The notes: generated by a model from the letters alone, not told the origin. Counted from the first letter of the stretch, positions 41,237 to 50,299 are shown. The stretch: 64,000 nucleotides of DNA from an uncultured Bacilli bacterium (GCA_934098525.1 CAKONZ010000001.1:1-64000), one strand, 5' to 3'. Numbers and translations: made by a program.

Positions 41237-41779
41237 ATGAAAATATTTGTAGGGTGTTCTTCAGCAGTGGATTTGAGTAAAGATTATTATGATGATTCTT
41301 ATTTGATATCTTCACTTCTCGCTAAGAATGGTTATGACTTGGTATTTGGTTGTTATGATAAAGGGATTATGGGTTCTGTTTATAAAGGATTTTTGGATAA
41401 TAATAGAGAAGTTATTGGTGTTTTGGATAAGGCATATTTAGAGGGAACAGAGAACTATATTTTAAGTGAAAAGATTGTTACCGATTCTGTTTTTGAAAGA
41501 ACAAAAAAATTGTATGAGTTAGCAGATGCGTGTTTGTTTTTACCTGGTGGTATTGGAACTTATGCTGAAGTTTTTTCTTTTTTGGATGAAAAAAGAACTA
41601 GAATGGATAATAAAAAAATTATTGTCTATAATTATAATGGTTATTATGATAGATTAATTGATTTTATTAATTATTCAGTGAAGGAAAAGTTTAATGAAAA
41701 GAAAATTATTAATGATGATTTAGTTATTATAAATAATAAAGATTATATTTTAGATATTTTAAAGGAGGAAAATTTATGA
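41237..41779 (+). CDS. LOG family protein
   Basis: The protein has 180 residues with a Rossmann-like fold of the lysine-decarboxylase-like/LOG family. KIFVGCSSAVDLSKDYYDDSY opens the protein. LVFGCYDKGIMGSVYKGF follows, then FERTKKLYELADACLFLPGGIGTYAEVFSFL with the PGGxGTxxE motif near residue 105. Plant and bacterial LOG enzymes remove ribose phosphate from cytokinin nucleotides or AMP. It is the first gene after the T-box and shares 4 bases with glyS, so its expression responds to the same signal. Confidence 0.88.
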   Translation: MKIFVGCSSAVDLSKDYYDDSYLISSLLAKNGYDLVFGCYDKGIMGSVYKGFLDNNREVIGVLDKAYLEGTENYILSEKIVTDSVFERTKKLYELADACLFLPGGIGTYAEVFSFLDEKRTRMDNKKIIVYNYNGYYDRLIDFINYSVKEKFNEKKIINDDLVIINNKDYILDILKEENL

Positions 41780-43134
41780 ATATGGAAAAGATGGTTGCTT
41801 TTTGTAAGCAATATGGTTTTATATTTCAAGGTAGTGAAATATATGGAGGTTTAGCTAATACTTGGGATTATGGTCCTTTAGGCTCTAGACTTAAAAATAA
41901 TATTAAGGATGCTTGGAGAAAGAAGTTTATTCAAGAAAGAAAGAATGCTTACGAACTTGATGCTGATATTTTAATGCATCCTAGGGTATGGCAAGCTAGT
42001 GGACATGTAGATTCTTTTGCGGATCCTTTAATAGATTGTCGTGGATGTAAGACTAGACATCGTGCAGATAATTTAATTAATGATTTTTCTAATTCTTCAA
42101 TTGGAGATGCTATGACAAATGAAGAAATGGTTAATTATATAAAGGAGAATAAAGTACCTTGTCCTAAGTGTGGTAAATGCGATTTTACTGATATTAGACA
42201 GTTTAAACTTATGTTTGAAACTTATCGTGGTGTTACTTCTGATTCTAAGAATGTTGTTTATTTAAGACCAGAAAATGCACAAGGTGAATATGTTAATTTT
42301 TTAAATGTACAAAGAAGTATGAGATGTAAATTACCTTTTAGTATTGGACAAATTGGTAAGGCCTTTAGAAATGAAATAACTCCTGGTAATTTTACTTTTA
42401 GGACTATTGAATTTGAACAAATGGAGTATCAAACTTTTTGTAAAAAGGGTGATGATGAAAAGCTATATGAATATTTTAAAGATTATGGAAAGAGGTTTTA
42501 TAATTATTTAGGTTTACCTAATGAAAAACTTAGATTCCATGATCATGAAAAGTTGGCTTTTTATGCTAAGGCTGCTTGTGATATAGAGTATTTATTCCCA
42601 TTTGGTTGGGGTGAGATTAATGGTACTCATAATCGTACTGATTATGATTTATCAAGACATCAAGAATATTCTAATATAAGTATGGAGTATTTAGATCCTG
42701 ATACTAATGAAAAGTTTATTCCTTATATTATTGAATCTACTTATGGACTTGATAGAACTACACTAGCGGTTTTATTTAATGCTTATGAGGAAGAAAAGAT
42801 TAATGATGATACTAGAGAGGTTCTTCATTTAAAACCTTTCTTAGCGCCTTATAAAGTTTGTGTGTTACCATTAGTTAAGAAATATCATAGTGAAAAAGCT
42901 TTAGAAGTATATGAGAAATTATCTAAATGTTTTATGACTGCTTATGATGAATCTGGCTCTATAGGAAAACGTTATAGAAGAAATGATGCTATTGGTACTC
43001 CTTGGTGTGTTACTATTGATGATGAGACTATAAATAATAATTTAGTTACTATTAGAGATAGAGATACTATGGAACAAATTACTTTAAATTTAGATGAATT
43101 AACTAATTATATAGAAGAAAGAATAAAATTTTAA
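41776..43134 (+). CDS. glyS: Glycyl-tRNA synthetase, single-chain class II type
   Basis: This is the alpha2-type GlyRS found in eukaryotes, archaea and some bacteria, not the glyQ/glyS two-subunit type. SEIYGGLANTWDYGPLGSRLKNNI is motif 1. FNVMFETYRGVTSD is represented by LMFETYRGVTSDSKNVVYLRPENAQG, with RNEITPGNFTFRTIEFEQME as motif 2 and ESTYGLDRTTLAVL as motif 3. The C-terminal anticodon-binding domain runs from PYKVCVLPL. Cysteine pairs in CRGCK and CPKCGKC may bind zinc. The 452 residues are normal. The ATG overlaps the LOG stop. Confidence 0.96.
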   Translation: MNMEKMVAFCKQYGFIFQGSEIYGGLANTWDYGPLGSRLKNNIKDAWRKKFIQERKNAYELDADILMHPRVWQASGHVDSFADPLIDCRGCKTRHRADNLINDFSNSSIGDAMTNEEMVNYIKENKVPCPKCGKCDFTDIRQFKLMFETYRGVTSDSKNVVYLRPENAQGEYVNFLNVQRSMRCKLPFSIGQIGKAFRNEITPGNFTFRTIEFEQMEYQTFCKKGDDEKLYEYFKDYGKRFYNYLGLPNEKLRFHDHEKLAFYAKAACDIEYLFPFGWGEINGTHNRTDYDLSRHQEYSNISMEYLDPDTNEKFIPYIIESTYGLDRTTLAVLFNAYEEEKINDDTREVLHLKPFLAPYKVCVLPLVKKYHSEKALEVYEKLSKCFMTAYDESGSIGKRYRRNDAIGTPWCVTIDDETINNNLVTIRDRDTMEQITLNLDELTNYIEERIKF

Positions 43135-43196
43135 TTTATTCTTTTTTTTCGACAATTTTTTATACTTTTATTTTTTATAATTTATTTGGTGATTAT

Positions 43197-43631
43197 ATGA
43201 AAGAGTATTTTATATTTAATGTTAAGAAAGAGTTTTATACTTTATATAGAGAAAGACCTAATGAGTTGTTTTATATTTTTAATAGAATATATTATATGAA
43301 ATTTATAGATAAAGAGTATGGTTATAATTTATTTGAACAGATTAGTATGTTTTTAAATAAAGAGGATGTTAATGATTTTATTTATAGTAAGTATAAAGAT
43401 AAAATAATGTATTCTATAAATGGAAATGAACATATTATTAATAATTTATTTTTGAATGAAATTAGTATTTTAAATGTTAAGAGTTCTAATATAAGGATTG
43501 ACACTAATAATGAGAGATGTAGTTTTTTTAAGGATTTAAAAGAATTTTCTAATACATTTTTTGTTTGTGATTTTAAGGAACAAGAGTATTTCTTTTTAAA
43601 AGATTATAAAATAAAAGAAAAAAGTAATTAA
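43197..43631 (+). CDS. SirA-like sporulation inhibitor of replication
   Basis: SirA binds DnaA and blocks new rounds of replication in B. subtilis cells entering sporulation. The 144 residues open MKEYFIFNVKKEFYTLYRERPNELFYIF and end with TFFVCDFKEQEYFFLKDYK. These line up by eye with the start (YYTYLIKEEFANHYFGRESVMFELF) and end (CFLAIDFNSNRYGWL) of B. subtilis SirA. The next gene is a clear YneF homologue, the same neighbour as in Bacillus. Similarity is weak, so the call rests partly on gene order. Confidence 0.6.
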   Translation: MKEYFIFNVKKEFYTLYRERPNELFYIFNRIYYMKFIDKEYGYNLFEQISMFLNKEDVNDFIYSKYKDKIMYSINGNEHIINNLFLNEISILNVKSSNIRIDTNNERCSFFKDLKEFSNTFFVCDFKEQEYFFLKDYKIKEKSN

Positions 43632-43685
43632 ATTACTTGTTAAAAATATAATTATCTTATAAAATATATTTGTGGAGGTAATATT

Positions 43686-43895
43686 ATGTTACATGATATA
43701 TTAATGATTTTGATTGGACTTATTATTGGTGGAGTTGCAGGATTTTTCTTAGCAAGAATGTTTATGCAAAAATATTTGAAAAAGAATCCTCCTATTAATG
43801 AAGAAATGATAAAGGCTATGATGAGCCAAATGGGAAGAAAACCTTCTCAAAAACAAGTTAATCAAATGATGAAACAAATGAATAAGTATATGTAA
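43686..43895 (+). CDS. yneF: YneF family protein (UPF0154)
   Basis: A 69-residue protein with one N-terminal membrane helix (about 4-24, ILIGLIIGGVAGFFLARMFMQKYL) and the conserved NPPINEEMIKAMMSQMGRKPSQKQVNQMM. This matches the UPF0154 family well. The function is unknown. It follows the SirA-like gene, with a good GGAGG, and ends at its own terminator. Confidence 0.93.
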   Translation: MLHDILMILIGLIIGGVAGFFLARMFMQKYLKKNPPINEEMIKAMMSQMGRKPSQKQVNQMMKQMNKYM

Positions 43896-43916
43896 TTACA
43901 TATTTTATTTAATAAA

Positions 43917-43940
43917 GAATCCTTTTATGAGGATTTTTTC
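43917..43940 (+). terminator. Terminator of yneF
   Basis: AATCC and GGATT arms with an 8-base loop are followed by TTTT. Confidence 0.65.
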
Positions 43941-43971
43941 TATTATTTTATATAGATATTAAGGAGATAGT

Positions 43972-44295
43972 ATGGAAAGAATATACAATAAGTTAGTTAG
44001 AGATAATATTAAAGATATTATTATAAAGAATGGCGAAAAACCTGTTATTAGATATTTAGATGATAATGAATATAAGATTGAATTAGAAAAGAAACTTTAT
44101 GAAGAGTATAAGGAAGTAATAGATTCTACTGGTGATGATAGAATTGAAGAGTTAGCAGATATGTTAGAAGTTATTAGAGCATTGGCAAGATTAGAGAATA
44201 AGAGTTTAGAAGATGTTATTTTTTTAGCAAATAAGAAGTGTGAAAAAAGAGGAGCTTTTAATGATAAAGTTTTTCTTGAAAAGGTTATCGAATAA
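43972..44295 (+). CDS. MazG-like nucleotide pyrophosphohydrolase
   Basis: The 107-residue all-alpha protein begins YNKLVRDNIKDIIIKNGEKPV and has YEEYKEV followed by RIEELADMLEVIRALA, the ExxE and ExxD metal motifs of the MazG/phosphoribosyl-ATP pyrophosphohydrolase-like superfamily. Proteins of this type hydrolyse unwanted nucleoside triphosphates. AAGGAGATAGT precedes the ATG. It converges on the transporter gene. Confidence 0.88.
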   Translation: MERIYNKLVRDNIKDIIIKNGEKPVIRYLDDNEYKIELEKKLYEEYKEVIDSTGDDRIEELADMLEVIRALARLENKSLEDVIFLANKKCEKRGAFNDKVFLEKVIE

Positions 44296-44332
44296 ATAAA
44301 AAAGCCTCATTTTTATGAGACTTTATTTTTTT
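44291..44332. terminator. Bidirectional terminator, MazG-like / VUT genes
   Basis: AAAGCCTCAT and ATGAGACTTT pair with one mismatch around a T-rich loop; A and T runs flank it. Confidence 0.7.
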
Positions 44333-45077
44333 TAGTAGTTTTATTAGTAGTTTTTTTAGTAGTACTACTTTTTTTTCTAGTAGTTTTTTTAGTTTCTGTA
44401 CTTTGTTTTGCTTCTTTTTCATATTCTTCATCAAATATTCTATCAGTTATTATTTCTTTTTCATCTTCATGAAGCTCTTCAACTACATCTTTTACATTAT
44501 TTATAATGTTATAGAAGACTAATGCATATATAATTATTATTCCTACTGATATAGCATATTGACCAGAGAATAAAATTAATATATCTTTAAATGAAGCATA
44601 ACCTAAATATCCTAATAATACAAAGAATAAAGAATCTAATGTAATACCAATAGTAGCAGATACTAAGAAGTTAAACCATTTTTTGTAGTCTAGGAGACAA
44701 TAAATTTTATAATTTATGTATTGTCCTAAATAGAAAGACATAAGTGATGCAAATAATATTCTAAAATCTATATTAAATAAAGCATTTAAACCATCTGGTC
44801 CATTATATACTGGAAGTAGTGATGAAACTGTTACTAGTATTCCAGTAAATATTAAAGATATTATTGCAAAATCAAGTAATAAAGAAAATTTTTCTTTACC
44901 ATATCTTTCGTAATATAGTGTAGATATAAAATATGTTAATGGGTAAATTATAACGTTAGCTGTTGCTAATATTGCTCCGAATTTTATAGTTCGTACTGAT
45001 AAAAGATATGAAACTATATATGTTATTACAAAAATTATTGTAATTAGTAAATAATAAAAATTTTTCTCCCTTTTCAT
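44313..45077 (-). CDS. Queuosine precursor transporter (VUT/YhhQ family)
   Basis: The 254-residue protein has about six membrane helices in the first 190 residues. LATANVIIYPLTYFISTLYYERYGKEKF is the conserved early segment and FLVSATIGITLDSLFFVLLGYLG the later one of the VUT family, which imports preQ0 or preQ1. The last 60 residues form a charged cytoplasmic tail rich in Lys and Thr with repeated KKTT units, an unusual addition. No preQ1 riboswitch was seen upstream. AGGAGGAAG precedes the start. Confidence 0.88.
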   Translation of the reverse strand: MKREKNFYYLLITIIFVITYIVSYLLSVRTIKFGAILATANVIIYPLTYFISTLYYERYGKEKFSLLLDFAIISLIFTGILVTVSSLLPVYNGPDGLNALFNIDFRILFASLMSFYLGQYINYKIYCLLDYKKWFNFLVSATIGITLDSLFFVLLGYLGYASFKDILILFSGQYAISVGIIIIYALVFYNIINNVKDVVEELHEDEKEIITDRIFDEEYEKEAKQSTETKKTTRKKSSTTKKTTNKTTKKNKVS

Positions 45078-45150
45078 TTTTTTTCTTCCTCCTATTATAA
45101 ATTATATATTTAATTTTAAAATAAAACAAGCCAAAGTTAAAAAAATATGA

Positions 45151-45156
45151 TAAAAT
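45151..45156 (+). promoter_or_regulatory. Extended -10 promoter of lepA
   Basis: TAAAAT preceded by TG and one base, 17 bases before the ATG. Confidence 0.4.
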
Positions 45157-45173
45157 CTATATAGGTGATTTTT

Positions 45174-46970
45174 ATGGATTTACAACATATAAGAAATTTT
45201 TCAATTATAGCACATATTGATCATGGTAAGAGTACTTTGGCTGATAGAATATTGGAGGAGACACATTCAATTAGTAAAAGAGAAATGAAGGATCAGTTGC
45301 TTGATTCTATGGATCTAGAAAGGGAAAGAGGAATTACTATTAAGCTTAATGCTGTTTCTTTGAATTATAATTATAAGGGAGAAGAATATTTGCTTAATTT
45401 AATAGATACTCCAGGACATGTTGATTTTACTTATGAAGTTTCACGTTCTTTAGCAGCTTGTGAAGGTGCAATATTGGTAGTTGATGCTACTCAAGGAATT
45501 GAGGCTCAAACCCTTGCTAATTTATATTTAGCTTTGGATAATGATTTAGAAATTATTCCTATTATTAATAAGATTGATTTACCTAATGCAGAAGTTGATA
45601 GAGTTAAAAAAGAAATTATGGATACTTTGGGTTTTAGAGAAGATGAGATAATTTTATGTAGCGCTAAAGAAGGTATTGGAATAAAAGAATTACTTAGTGC
45701 AATTATTGAAAAGATACCGTGTCCTAAAAGTTCTTCTGATAAACTTAGGGCGCTTATTTTTGATTCAATTTTTGATCCTTATCGTGGTGTTGTTATTTCT
45801 ACTAGAATAGTAGATGGTATTTTGAAAAAAGGCGATATCATTAAAATGATGAAGACGGATGCAAGCTATGAAGTTATAGATATTTATGTTAATACCCCTA
45901 AGGAAGAAAAAAAGGATAAGCTTATTGCCGGAGAGGTTGGGTATATTACTGCTAGTATTAAGAGTATATCTGATGTTAAAGTTGGAGATACAATTACTTT
46001 AAAGAAAGATCCTTGTTTGTTACCACTTGATGGATATAAGGAAATTAAACCTTTTGTTTATTGTGGTATATATCCAATAGATTCTAAGAAGTTTGAAGAT
46101 TTAAAAGAAGCTTTGGAAAAGTTGAAATTAAATGATGCATCTTTATCTTTTTTTCCTGAGACATCTAAAGCTTTAGGATTTGGATTTAGGTGTGGTTTTT
46201 TAGGACTTCTTCATATGGATATTACAAAGGAAAGAATTGAAAGAGAGTTTAAGATTGATTTAATTGCAACTTCTCCTTCTGTTATTTATCAGGTTGTTTT
46301 GACTAATGGAGAAGTTTTAGAGATTGATTCTCCTGCAAAACTTCCGGATCGTGTAAATATAAAAGAAACCAAAGAGCCATATATAAGCGCTAGTATTTTT
46401 GTTCCTAGTACTTATATTGGTGGTGTTATGGAGCTTTGCCAAAATAAAAGAGGTATTTACATTGGTATGGAATATATTGATCAAACAAGAGTTAATATTC
46501 ATTATGAACTTCCTTTAGCAGAAATTGTTTATGATTTCTTTAATAAGCTAAAAAGTGCTACTAAGGGATATGCATCTTTTGATTATGAGATAATTGGTTA
46601 TAAGCCTAGTGATTTAGTTAAGATGGATATTTTACTTAATGGTGAAGTTGTTGATGCTTTAAGTGTTATAGTACATCGTGATTTTGCTTATGATCGTGGT
46701 AGAATTATAACTACTAATTTGAAAAAGATTATACCACGTCAGATGTTTGAAGTTCCTATTCAGGCTGCTATAGGATCTAAAGTAATTGCGAGAGAAACTG
46801 TTAAGGCTATGAGAAAAGATGTTTTGGCAAAATGTTATGGAGGAGATGTTTCTCGTAAAAGAAAACTTTTAGAAAAACAAAAAGAAGGTAAGAAAAAGAT
46901 GAAAACTATTGGTAGTGTTGAACTTCCTTCTGATGCTTTTTTAAGTATATTAAAGGTTGATGATGAATAA
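45174..46970 (+). CDS. lepA: Elongation factor 4 (LepA)
   Basis: EF4 is a ribosome-bound GTPase that aids back-translocation or late 30S assembly. The G domain is complete: AHIDHGKSTLADRILE, RERGITIKLNAVSLNY, DTPGHVDF and NKIDLPNA. The EF4-specific C-terminus has HRDFAYDRGRIITTNLKKIIPRQMFEVPIQAAIG and AKCYGGDVSRKRKLLEKQKEGKKKMKTIG. The 598 residues are normal. The ATG follows AGGTGATTTTT; a GTG at 45165 was discarded. Confidence 0.98.
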   Translation: MDLQHIRNFSIIAHIDHGKSTLADRILEETHSISKREMKDQLLDSMDLERERGITIKLNAVSLNYNYKGEEYLLNLIDTPGHVDFTYEVSRSLAACEGAILVVDATQGIEAQTLANLYLALDNDLEIIPIINKIDLPNAEVDRVKKEIMDTLGFREDEIILCSAKEGIGIKELLSAIIEKIPCPKSSSDKLRALIFDSIFDPYRGVVISTRIVDGILKKGDIIKMMKTDASYEVIDIYVNTPKEEKKDKLIAGEVGYITASIKSISDVKVGDTITLKKDPCLLPLDGYKEIKPFVYCGIYPIDSKKFEDLKEALEKLKLNDASLSFFPETSKALGFGFRCGFLGLLHMDITKERIEREFKIDLIATSPSVIYQVVLTNGEVLEIDSPAKLPDRVNIKETKEPYISASIFVPSTYIGGVMELCQNKRGIYIGMEYIDQTRVNIHYELPLAEIVYDFFNKLKSATKGYASFDYEIIGYKPSDLVKMDILLNGEVVDALSVIVHRDFAYDRGRIITTNLKKIIPRQMFEVPIQAAIGSKVIARETVKAMRKDVLAKCYGGDVSRKRKLLEKQKEGKKKMKTIGSVELPSDAFLSILKVDDE

Positions 46971-46986
46971 TATATGATAGTAATAT

Positions 46987-47015
46987 TTGCTTTTTTCAAT
47001 GTTTTGTGGTATAAT
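46987..47015 (+). promoter_or_regulatory. Promoter of the ART-like/HTH/hemW group
   Basis: TTGCTT and TATAAT are separated by 17 bases, with an extended TG. Confidence 0.6.
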
Positions 47016-47043
47016 GTATGACGAGTAAGGATGAGGGGTTTAT

Positions 47044-47661
47044 ATGGAGAATTTAAAAGTTTTAAAAGAGATAGAAAAAAACGTTGAAAAATCTATTATT
47101 ACTAGTAAGGAAATTGTTAATGCTAAGTATTATCATAATACTGATATTTGCAATTTGCCTTTAGTGTTAGAAAAAGGTATTTTGACATTTAGACAAAGAA
47201 AAGAACTTGCAGGAGAAGAGATTACAGAAGAAGAAATTTATAGAAGATCAGATCCAGCATATCCAACAGGAGTTGATGGAGTATCAGTTGCATATATTCG
47301 TGATCTTAGAGAAATGTATCGTGATGAATGGAACTATGATCCATATAGTAAAGAATGTTCTTTGGCTTTTAGAGTTTCTAGTGATGTAAATGCTTATCCT
47401 GATCTTATTAATTATTTTAATGAAGCTGTTATTTTAGGTGGGGTTAAACCTGAAGATTTGAAAGCAATAGAGATAAGATTGTTAAAAGAATTAAGAAAAG
47501 ATAATAAAAATTTGAATAAACTTGTTGATCTATACAACTATTTGATTGATGGTAGCAAACTTGCAATTAGTAAAAGATTAGATTTAATAGTGAAAGATAT
47601 GGATTATGATTCATGTTTTGATATGGAGAAAATAGCAAGTTTTAAAAAAATAAGAAAATAA
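47044..47661 (+). CDS. ART-like protein of unknown function
   Basis: I do not recognise the family with certainty. The 205 residues have an N-terminal YYHNTDICNLPLVLEKGIL (His31), reminiscent of the H-x-T...NL..Il..GI opening of H-Y-E type ADP-ribosyltransferase folds, including DarT and KptA relatives. Later, FNEAVILGGVKPEDLKAIEI (Glu127) resembles the E-bearing motif followed by p..i..I.v. In between lies SVAYIRDLREMYRDEW. The C-terminal 50 residues are helical. It has its own promoter and precedes an HTH gene by 17 bases. A role in modifying a nucleic acid or a protein is possible, not shown. Confidence 0.4.
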   Translation: MENLKVLKEIEKNVEKSIITSKEIVNAKYYHNTDICNLPLVLEKGILTFRQRKELAGEEITEEEIYRRSDPAYPTGVDGVSVAYIRDLREMYRDEWNYDPYSKECSLAFRVSSDVNAYPDLINYFNEAVILGGVKPEDLKAIEIRLLKELRKDNKNLNKLVDLYNYLIDGSKLAISKRLDLIVKDMDYDSCFDMEKIASFKKIRK

Positions 47662-47678
47662 TTTTATAGGGGGTTGTT

Positions 47679-48092
47679 ATGAAAAATATAAATAGTAATA
47701 GTGTGGCACTATTTAAGATAATTTCAGGCAAAAGTGTTGAAGAGGTTGCTTCAATTTATAATGTTTCTAATGCGTTTGTATGTGAAGCTATGGATAAGTT
47801 TTTTAGTCAAGCTAATGAAAAGCGAAAATATTATTTAAATTTAGCTGGTAATGAAGCAAAGGAAAGACTTGTTGACAAAAATAGAATTTTAGCAGTATCA
47901 AAACTTGCCTTAAGTGGTAAGACTGCTAATGAAATAGCAGATATTCTTGATATAGAACCACTTGTTGTTTATCAAGATATTCATGAAATTGAAAAAATTA
48001 ATCCAGTTTATGCTTATGTTATAAACGAAAAATTTAGTAAAAATGAAAAGAATCTCGATCCGACACCAAAAATGCCTTTTAGAAGAGGTTAA
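47679..48092 (+). CDS. Helix-turn-helix protein
   Basis: The 137-residue protein holds two helix-turn-helix-like segments: SVEEVASIYNVSNAFVCEAMDKFF near the start and LSGKTANEIADILDIEPLVVYQDIHEIEK near residue 85. The second resembles sigma-factor or SpoIIID-like HTH units. It ends in a basic PTPKMPFRRG tail. No ligand domain is seen. It lies between the ART-like gene and hemW, 1 base before the latter, so a DNA-binding regulator of this group is likely. Confidence 0.55.
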   Translation: MKNINSNSVALFKIISGKSVEEVASIYNVSNAFVCEAMDKFFSQANEKRKYYLNLAGNEAKERLVDKNRILAVSKLALSGKTANEIADILDIEPLVVYQDIHEIEKINPVYAYVINEKFSKNEKNLDPTPKMPFRRG

Positions 48093-48093
48093 T

Positions 48094-49167
48094 ATGAAGA
48101 ATGTGGGTAGTATGTATATTCACATTCCTTTTTGTAATAAAATTTGCAATTATTGCGATTTTTCAAAAATGTATTATAAAAAGGAATGGGTTGTTAGTTA
48201 TTTAAAAGAACTTATGTTAGAAATTGATAGTAGTTATAATAATGATATTTTAAGTACTTTATATGTAGGAGGAGGTACGCCTTCTTGTTTAGCTATGAAT
48301 GAATTAAAAGCATTATTTAATAAGATTAATACTTTTCCTTTTTCTGATGATTATGAGTTTACTTTTGAATGTAATTTAGAAGATATTAATGATGAATTAA
48401 TGGCTTTTTTGAAGAAAAATAGGGTTAATCGTTTGAGTATAGGAGTTGAATCTTTCAATAAAAGATTACTTGATGTTTTAGGAAGAAGTTATAATTTTGA
48501 TATAAGAGAGAAGATTTCTTTAGCTAAGAAGTATTTTGATAATATTAATGTTGATTTAATATTTGGAGTGTATTCTGAAACCTTAGATGATTTAAAAGAA
48601 GAACTTGATAATTTTTTATCACTTGATGTTAAACATATATCTTTATATTCTTTGATTTTAGAGAATAATACTGTTCTTAAGAGTAAAGAGTATAAAGAAT
48701 TAACAGATGATTTACAGAGTGATATGTATAAAATGATTATTGATGTTTTAAAAAAGAATGGTTTTATTCATTATGAAATTAGTAATTTTTGTAAGGAAGG
48801 TTATCATTCTAGACATAATATGGCTTATTGGAATAATGAAAATTATTATGGATTTGGTCTTGGTGCGAGTGGATATCTTTCTAATGTTAGATATTCTAAT
48901 ACTAGAAGTATCAATAGGTATTTAAAACATGGTTATAGATATGAAGAAGATATTTTATCTAGAAAAGAAACTATGGAAAATGAAATGATTTTAGGACTTA
49001 GAAAAGTAGAAGGAGTAAATAAAGAACGTTTTTATAAGAAATATAATTGTGAAATAGATGATGTTTTTGATACTTATAAACTTAGTAGTAATAAGGATTT
49101 TTATTTCATTGATGAGGATAAACTTTTTATATCTAATTCTATATTATGTGATTTTGTTGATATTTAG
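48094..49167 (+). CDS. hemW: HemW-type radical SAM protein
   Basis: HemW is a heme chaperone related to oxygen-independent coproporphyrinogen oxidase. MYIHIPFCNKICNYCDFSK has the CxxxCxxC radical-SAM cluster. YVGGGTPSCL, FECNLEDI, RLSIGVESFNKRLLDVLGR and VDLIFGV follow the family order. HISLYSLILENNTVL and YEISNFCKEGYHSRHNMAYWNNENYYGFGLGASGY are HemW signatures. The 357 residues are normal. Start set at the ATG after AGAGGTTAAT. Confidence 0.93.
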   Translation: MKNVGSMYIHIPFCNKICNYCDFSKMYYKKEWVVSYLKELMLEIDSSYNNDILSTLYVGGGTPSCLAMNELKALFNKINTFPFSDDYEFTFECNLEDINDELMAFLKKNRVNRLSIGVESFNKRLLDVLGRSYNFDIREKISLAKKYFDNINVDLIFGVYSETLDDLKEELDNFLSLDVKHISLYSLILENNTVLKSKEYKELTDDLQSDMYKMIIDVLKKNGFIHYEISNFCKEGYHSRHNMAYWNNENYYGFGLGASGYLSNVRYSNTRSINRYLKHGYRYEEDILSRKETMENEMILGLRKVEGVNKERFYKKYNCEIDDVFDTYKLSSNKDFYFIDEDKLFISNSILCDFVDI

Positions 49168-49213
49168 TTTACAAAATTTTAAGTTTACCTTATAATTATA
49201 ATATGGAGGGTAT

Positions 49214-49882
49214 ATGAATAAGGGTAAAATTATTGTAATTGAGGGAACAGATTGTTCTGGTAAAGAAACTCAAAGTACATTGCTTGTTGAAAAATTAAAT
49301 GCAATGGGGAAAAAGGCTATTAGAATTTCTTTTCCAAGATATGATACTCCGACTGGAAAGATTGTAGGAGGGGCATATTTAGGTAAACCTGAAATATGTG
49401 AGTCATATTTTAAAGAAGGTGCAGTAAATTTGGATCCAAAGATTGCTAGTTTGTATTATGCCGCTGATAGAAAGTATAATATTGATGAAGTTATTAAATA
49501 TGTTGATTTGGGTTATTTTGTAATTTTAGATAGATATACAACTTCTAATCTTGCACATCAAGGAAGTAAGATACTTGATAGAGATGAGAGGTTTAATATG
49601 TTTCAATGGATTGATAAACTTGAGTACTGGTTACTTGGTCTTCCTAAACCAGATATGACAATTTTTTTACATGTTCCTTATAAGTATTCGACAGAGTTAA
49701 AGAAAAATAGAAGTTTTTTGGATGAGCATGAAAAAAGTGAAGAACATCTAAAAAATGCAGAAATTTGTTATTTGGAATTAGTAGGATTGTATAATTGGAA
49801 ATATATTAATTGTATTAAAGATGATAAGATTCGTACTATAGAAGATATTAGTGAAGAAATATTAAAGCTTATTCTTGAATAG
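49214..49882 (+). CDS. tmk: Thymidylate kinase
   Basis: The enzyme phosphorylates dTMP to dTDP. Walker A is IEGTDCSGKETQS, the conserved substrate-binding segment is SFPRYDTPTGKIVG, and the DRY motif is in VILDRYTTSNLAHQGSK near residue 105. The 222 residues are normal, but the lid region and FLDEHEKSEEHLKNAE differ from the E. coli type and resemble the long-lid variants. The 3' end overlaps the convergent TIGR04086 gene by 14 bases, with a terminator inside the overlap. Confidence 0.93.
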   Translation: MNKGKIIVIEGTDCSGKETQSTLLVEKLNAMGKKAIRISFPRYDTPTGKIVGGAYLGKPEICESYFKEGAVNLDPKIASLYYAADRKYNIDEVIKYVDLGYFVILDRYTTSNLAHQGSKILDRDERFNMFQWIDKLEYWLLGLPKPDMTIFLHVPYKYSTELKKNRSFLDEHEKSEEHLKNAEICYLELVGLYNWKYINCIKDDKIRTIEDISEEILKLILE

Positions 49883-49887
49883 GCTTT
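49864..49887. terminator. Bidirectional terminator inside overlapping gene ends
   Basis: AAAGCTTATTC and GAATAGGCTTT form an 11-bp stem with one G-T pair and a 2-base loop, spanning the 3' ends of tmk and the convergent gene. Confidence 0.65.
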
Positions 49888-50237
49888 TTATTTATACCTA
49901 AAGATGCTCCAAGTGATGATATTAAGATATATACTATGTATAAATATAAATTATTTACATTAAATTTGTTTAATCCTAGTATTTGAAAAAGAATGGTTAT
50001 TAATATATAAATTAAACTTAGTTTAATTCCTTCTAAGTAACCTTTTTTATTTGATAGTTTTCCTAATTTAAAACTTCCTATAAATAATGAAATTATTGGT
50101 ATTAATGTGATTATTATTTTATATGCTTTGAGGTTGAAAAGGTTAAAGTAGTCAAATATGGTAAAGATTATTGTTAGAAGAAAAATTGATATTATTACAT
50201 ATAGTAAAGATATTAGATAGTTTTTTATATAATTCAT
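49869..50237 (-). CDS. TIGR04086-type membrane protein
   Basis: The 122-residue protein has four predicted membrane helices (about 9-30, 40-57, 72-92, 97-117). The arrangement, with SLFIGSFKLGKLSNKKGYLEGIKLSL in the middle and SSLGASLGIN at the end, matches the TIGR04086/YrzE family of small Firmicutes membrane proteins of unknown function. The ATG follows AGGTG at good spacing; the upstream GTG overlaps the ribosome site. Confidence 0.8.
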   Translation of the reverse strand: MNYIKNYLISLLYVIISIFLLTIIFTIFDYFNLFNLKAYKIIITLIPIISLFIGSFKLGKLSNKKGYLEGIKLSLIYILITILFQILGLNKFNVNNLYLYIVYILISSLGASLGINKKPIQE

Positions 50238-50293
50238 TTTTATCACCTAGTTATATATATGTTATTTTGTTTGTTTTATTCTTGATAGTTTGT

Positions 50294-50299
50294 TATAAT
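50294..50299 (+). promoter_or_regulatory. Extended -10 promoter of mtnN
   Basis: TATAAT preceded by TG and one base, 16 bases before the ATG. Confidence 0.55.
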
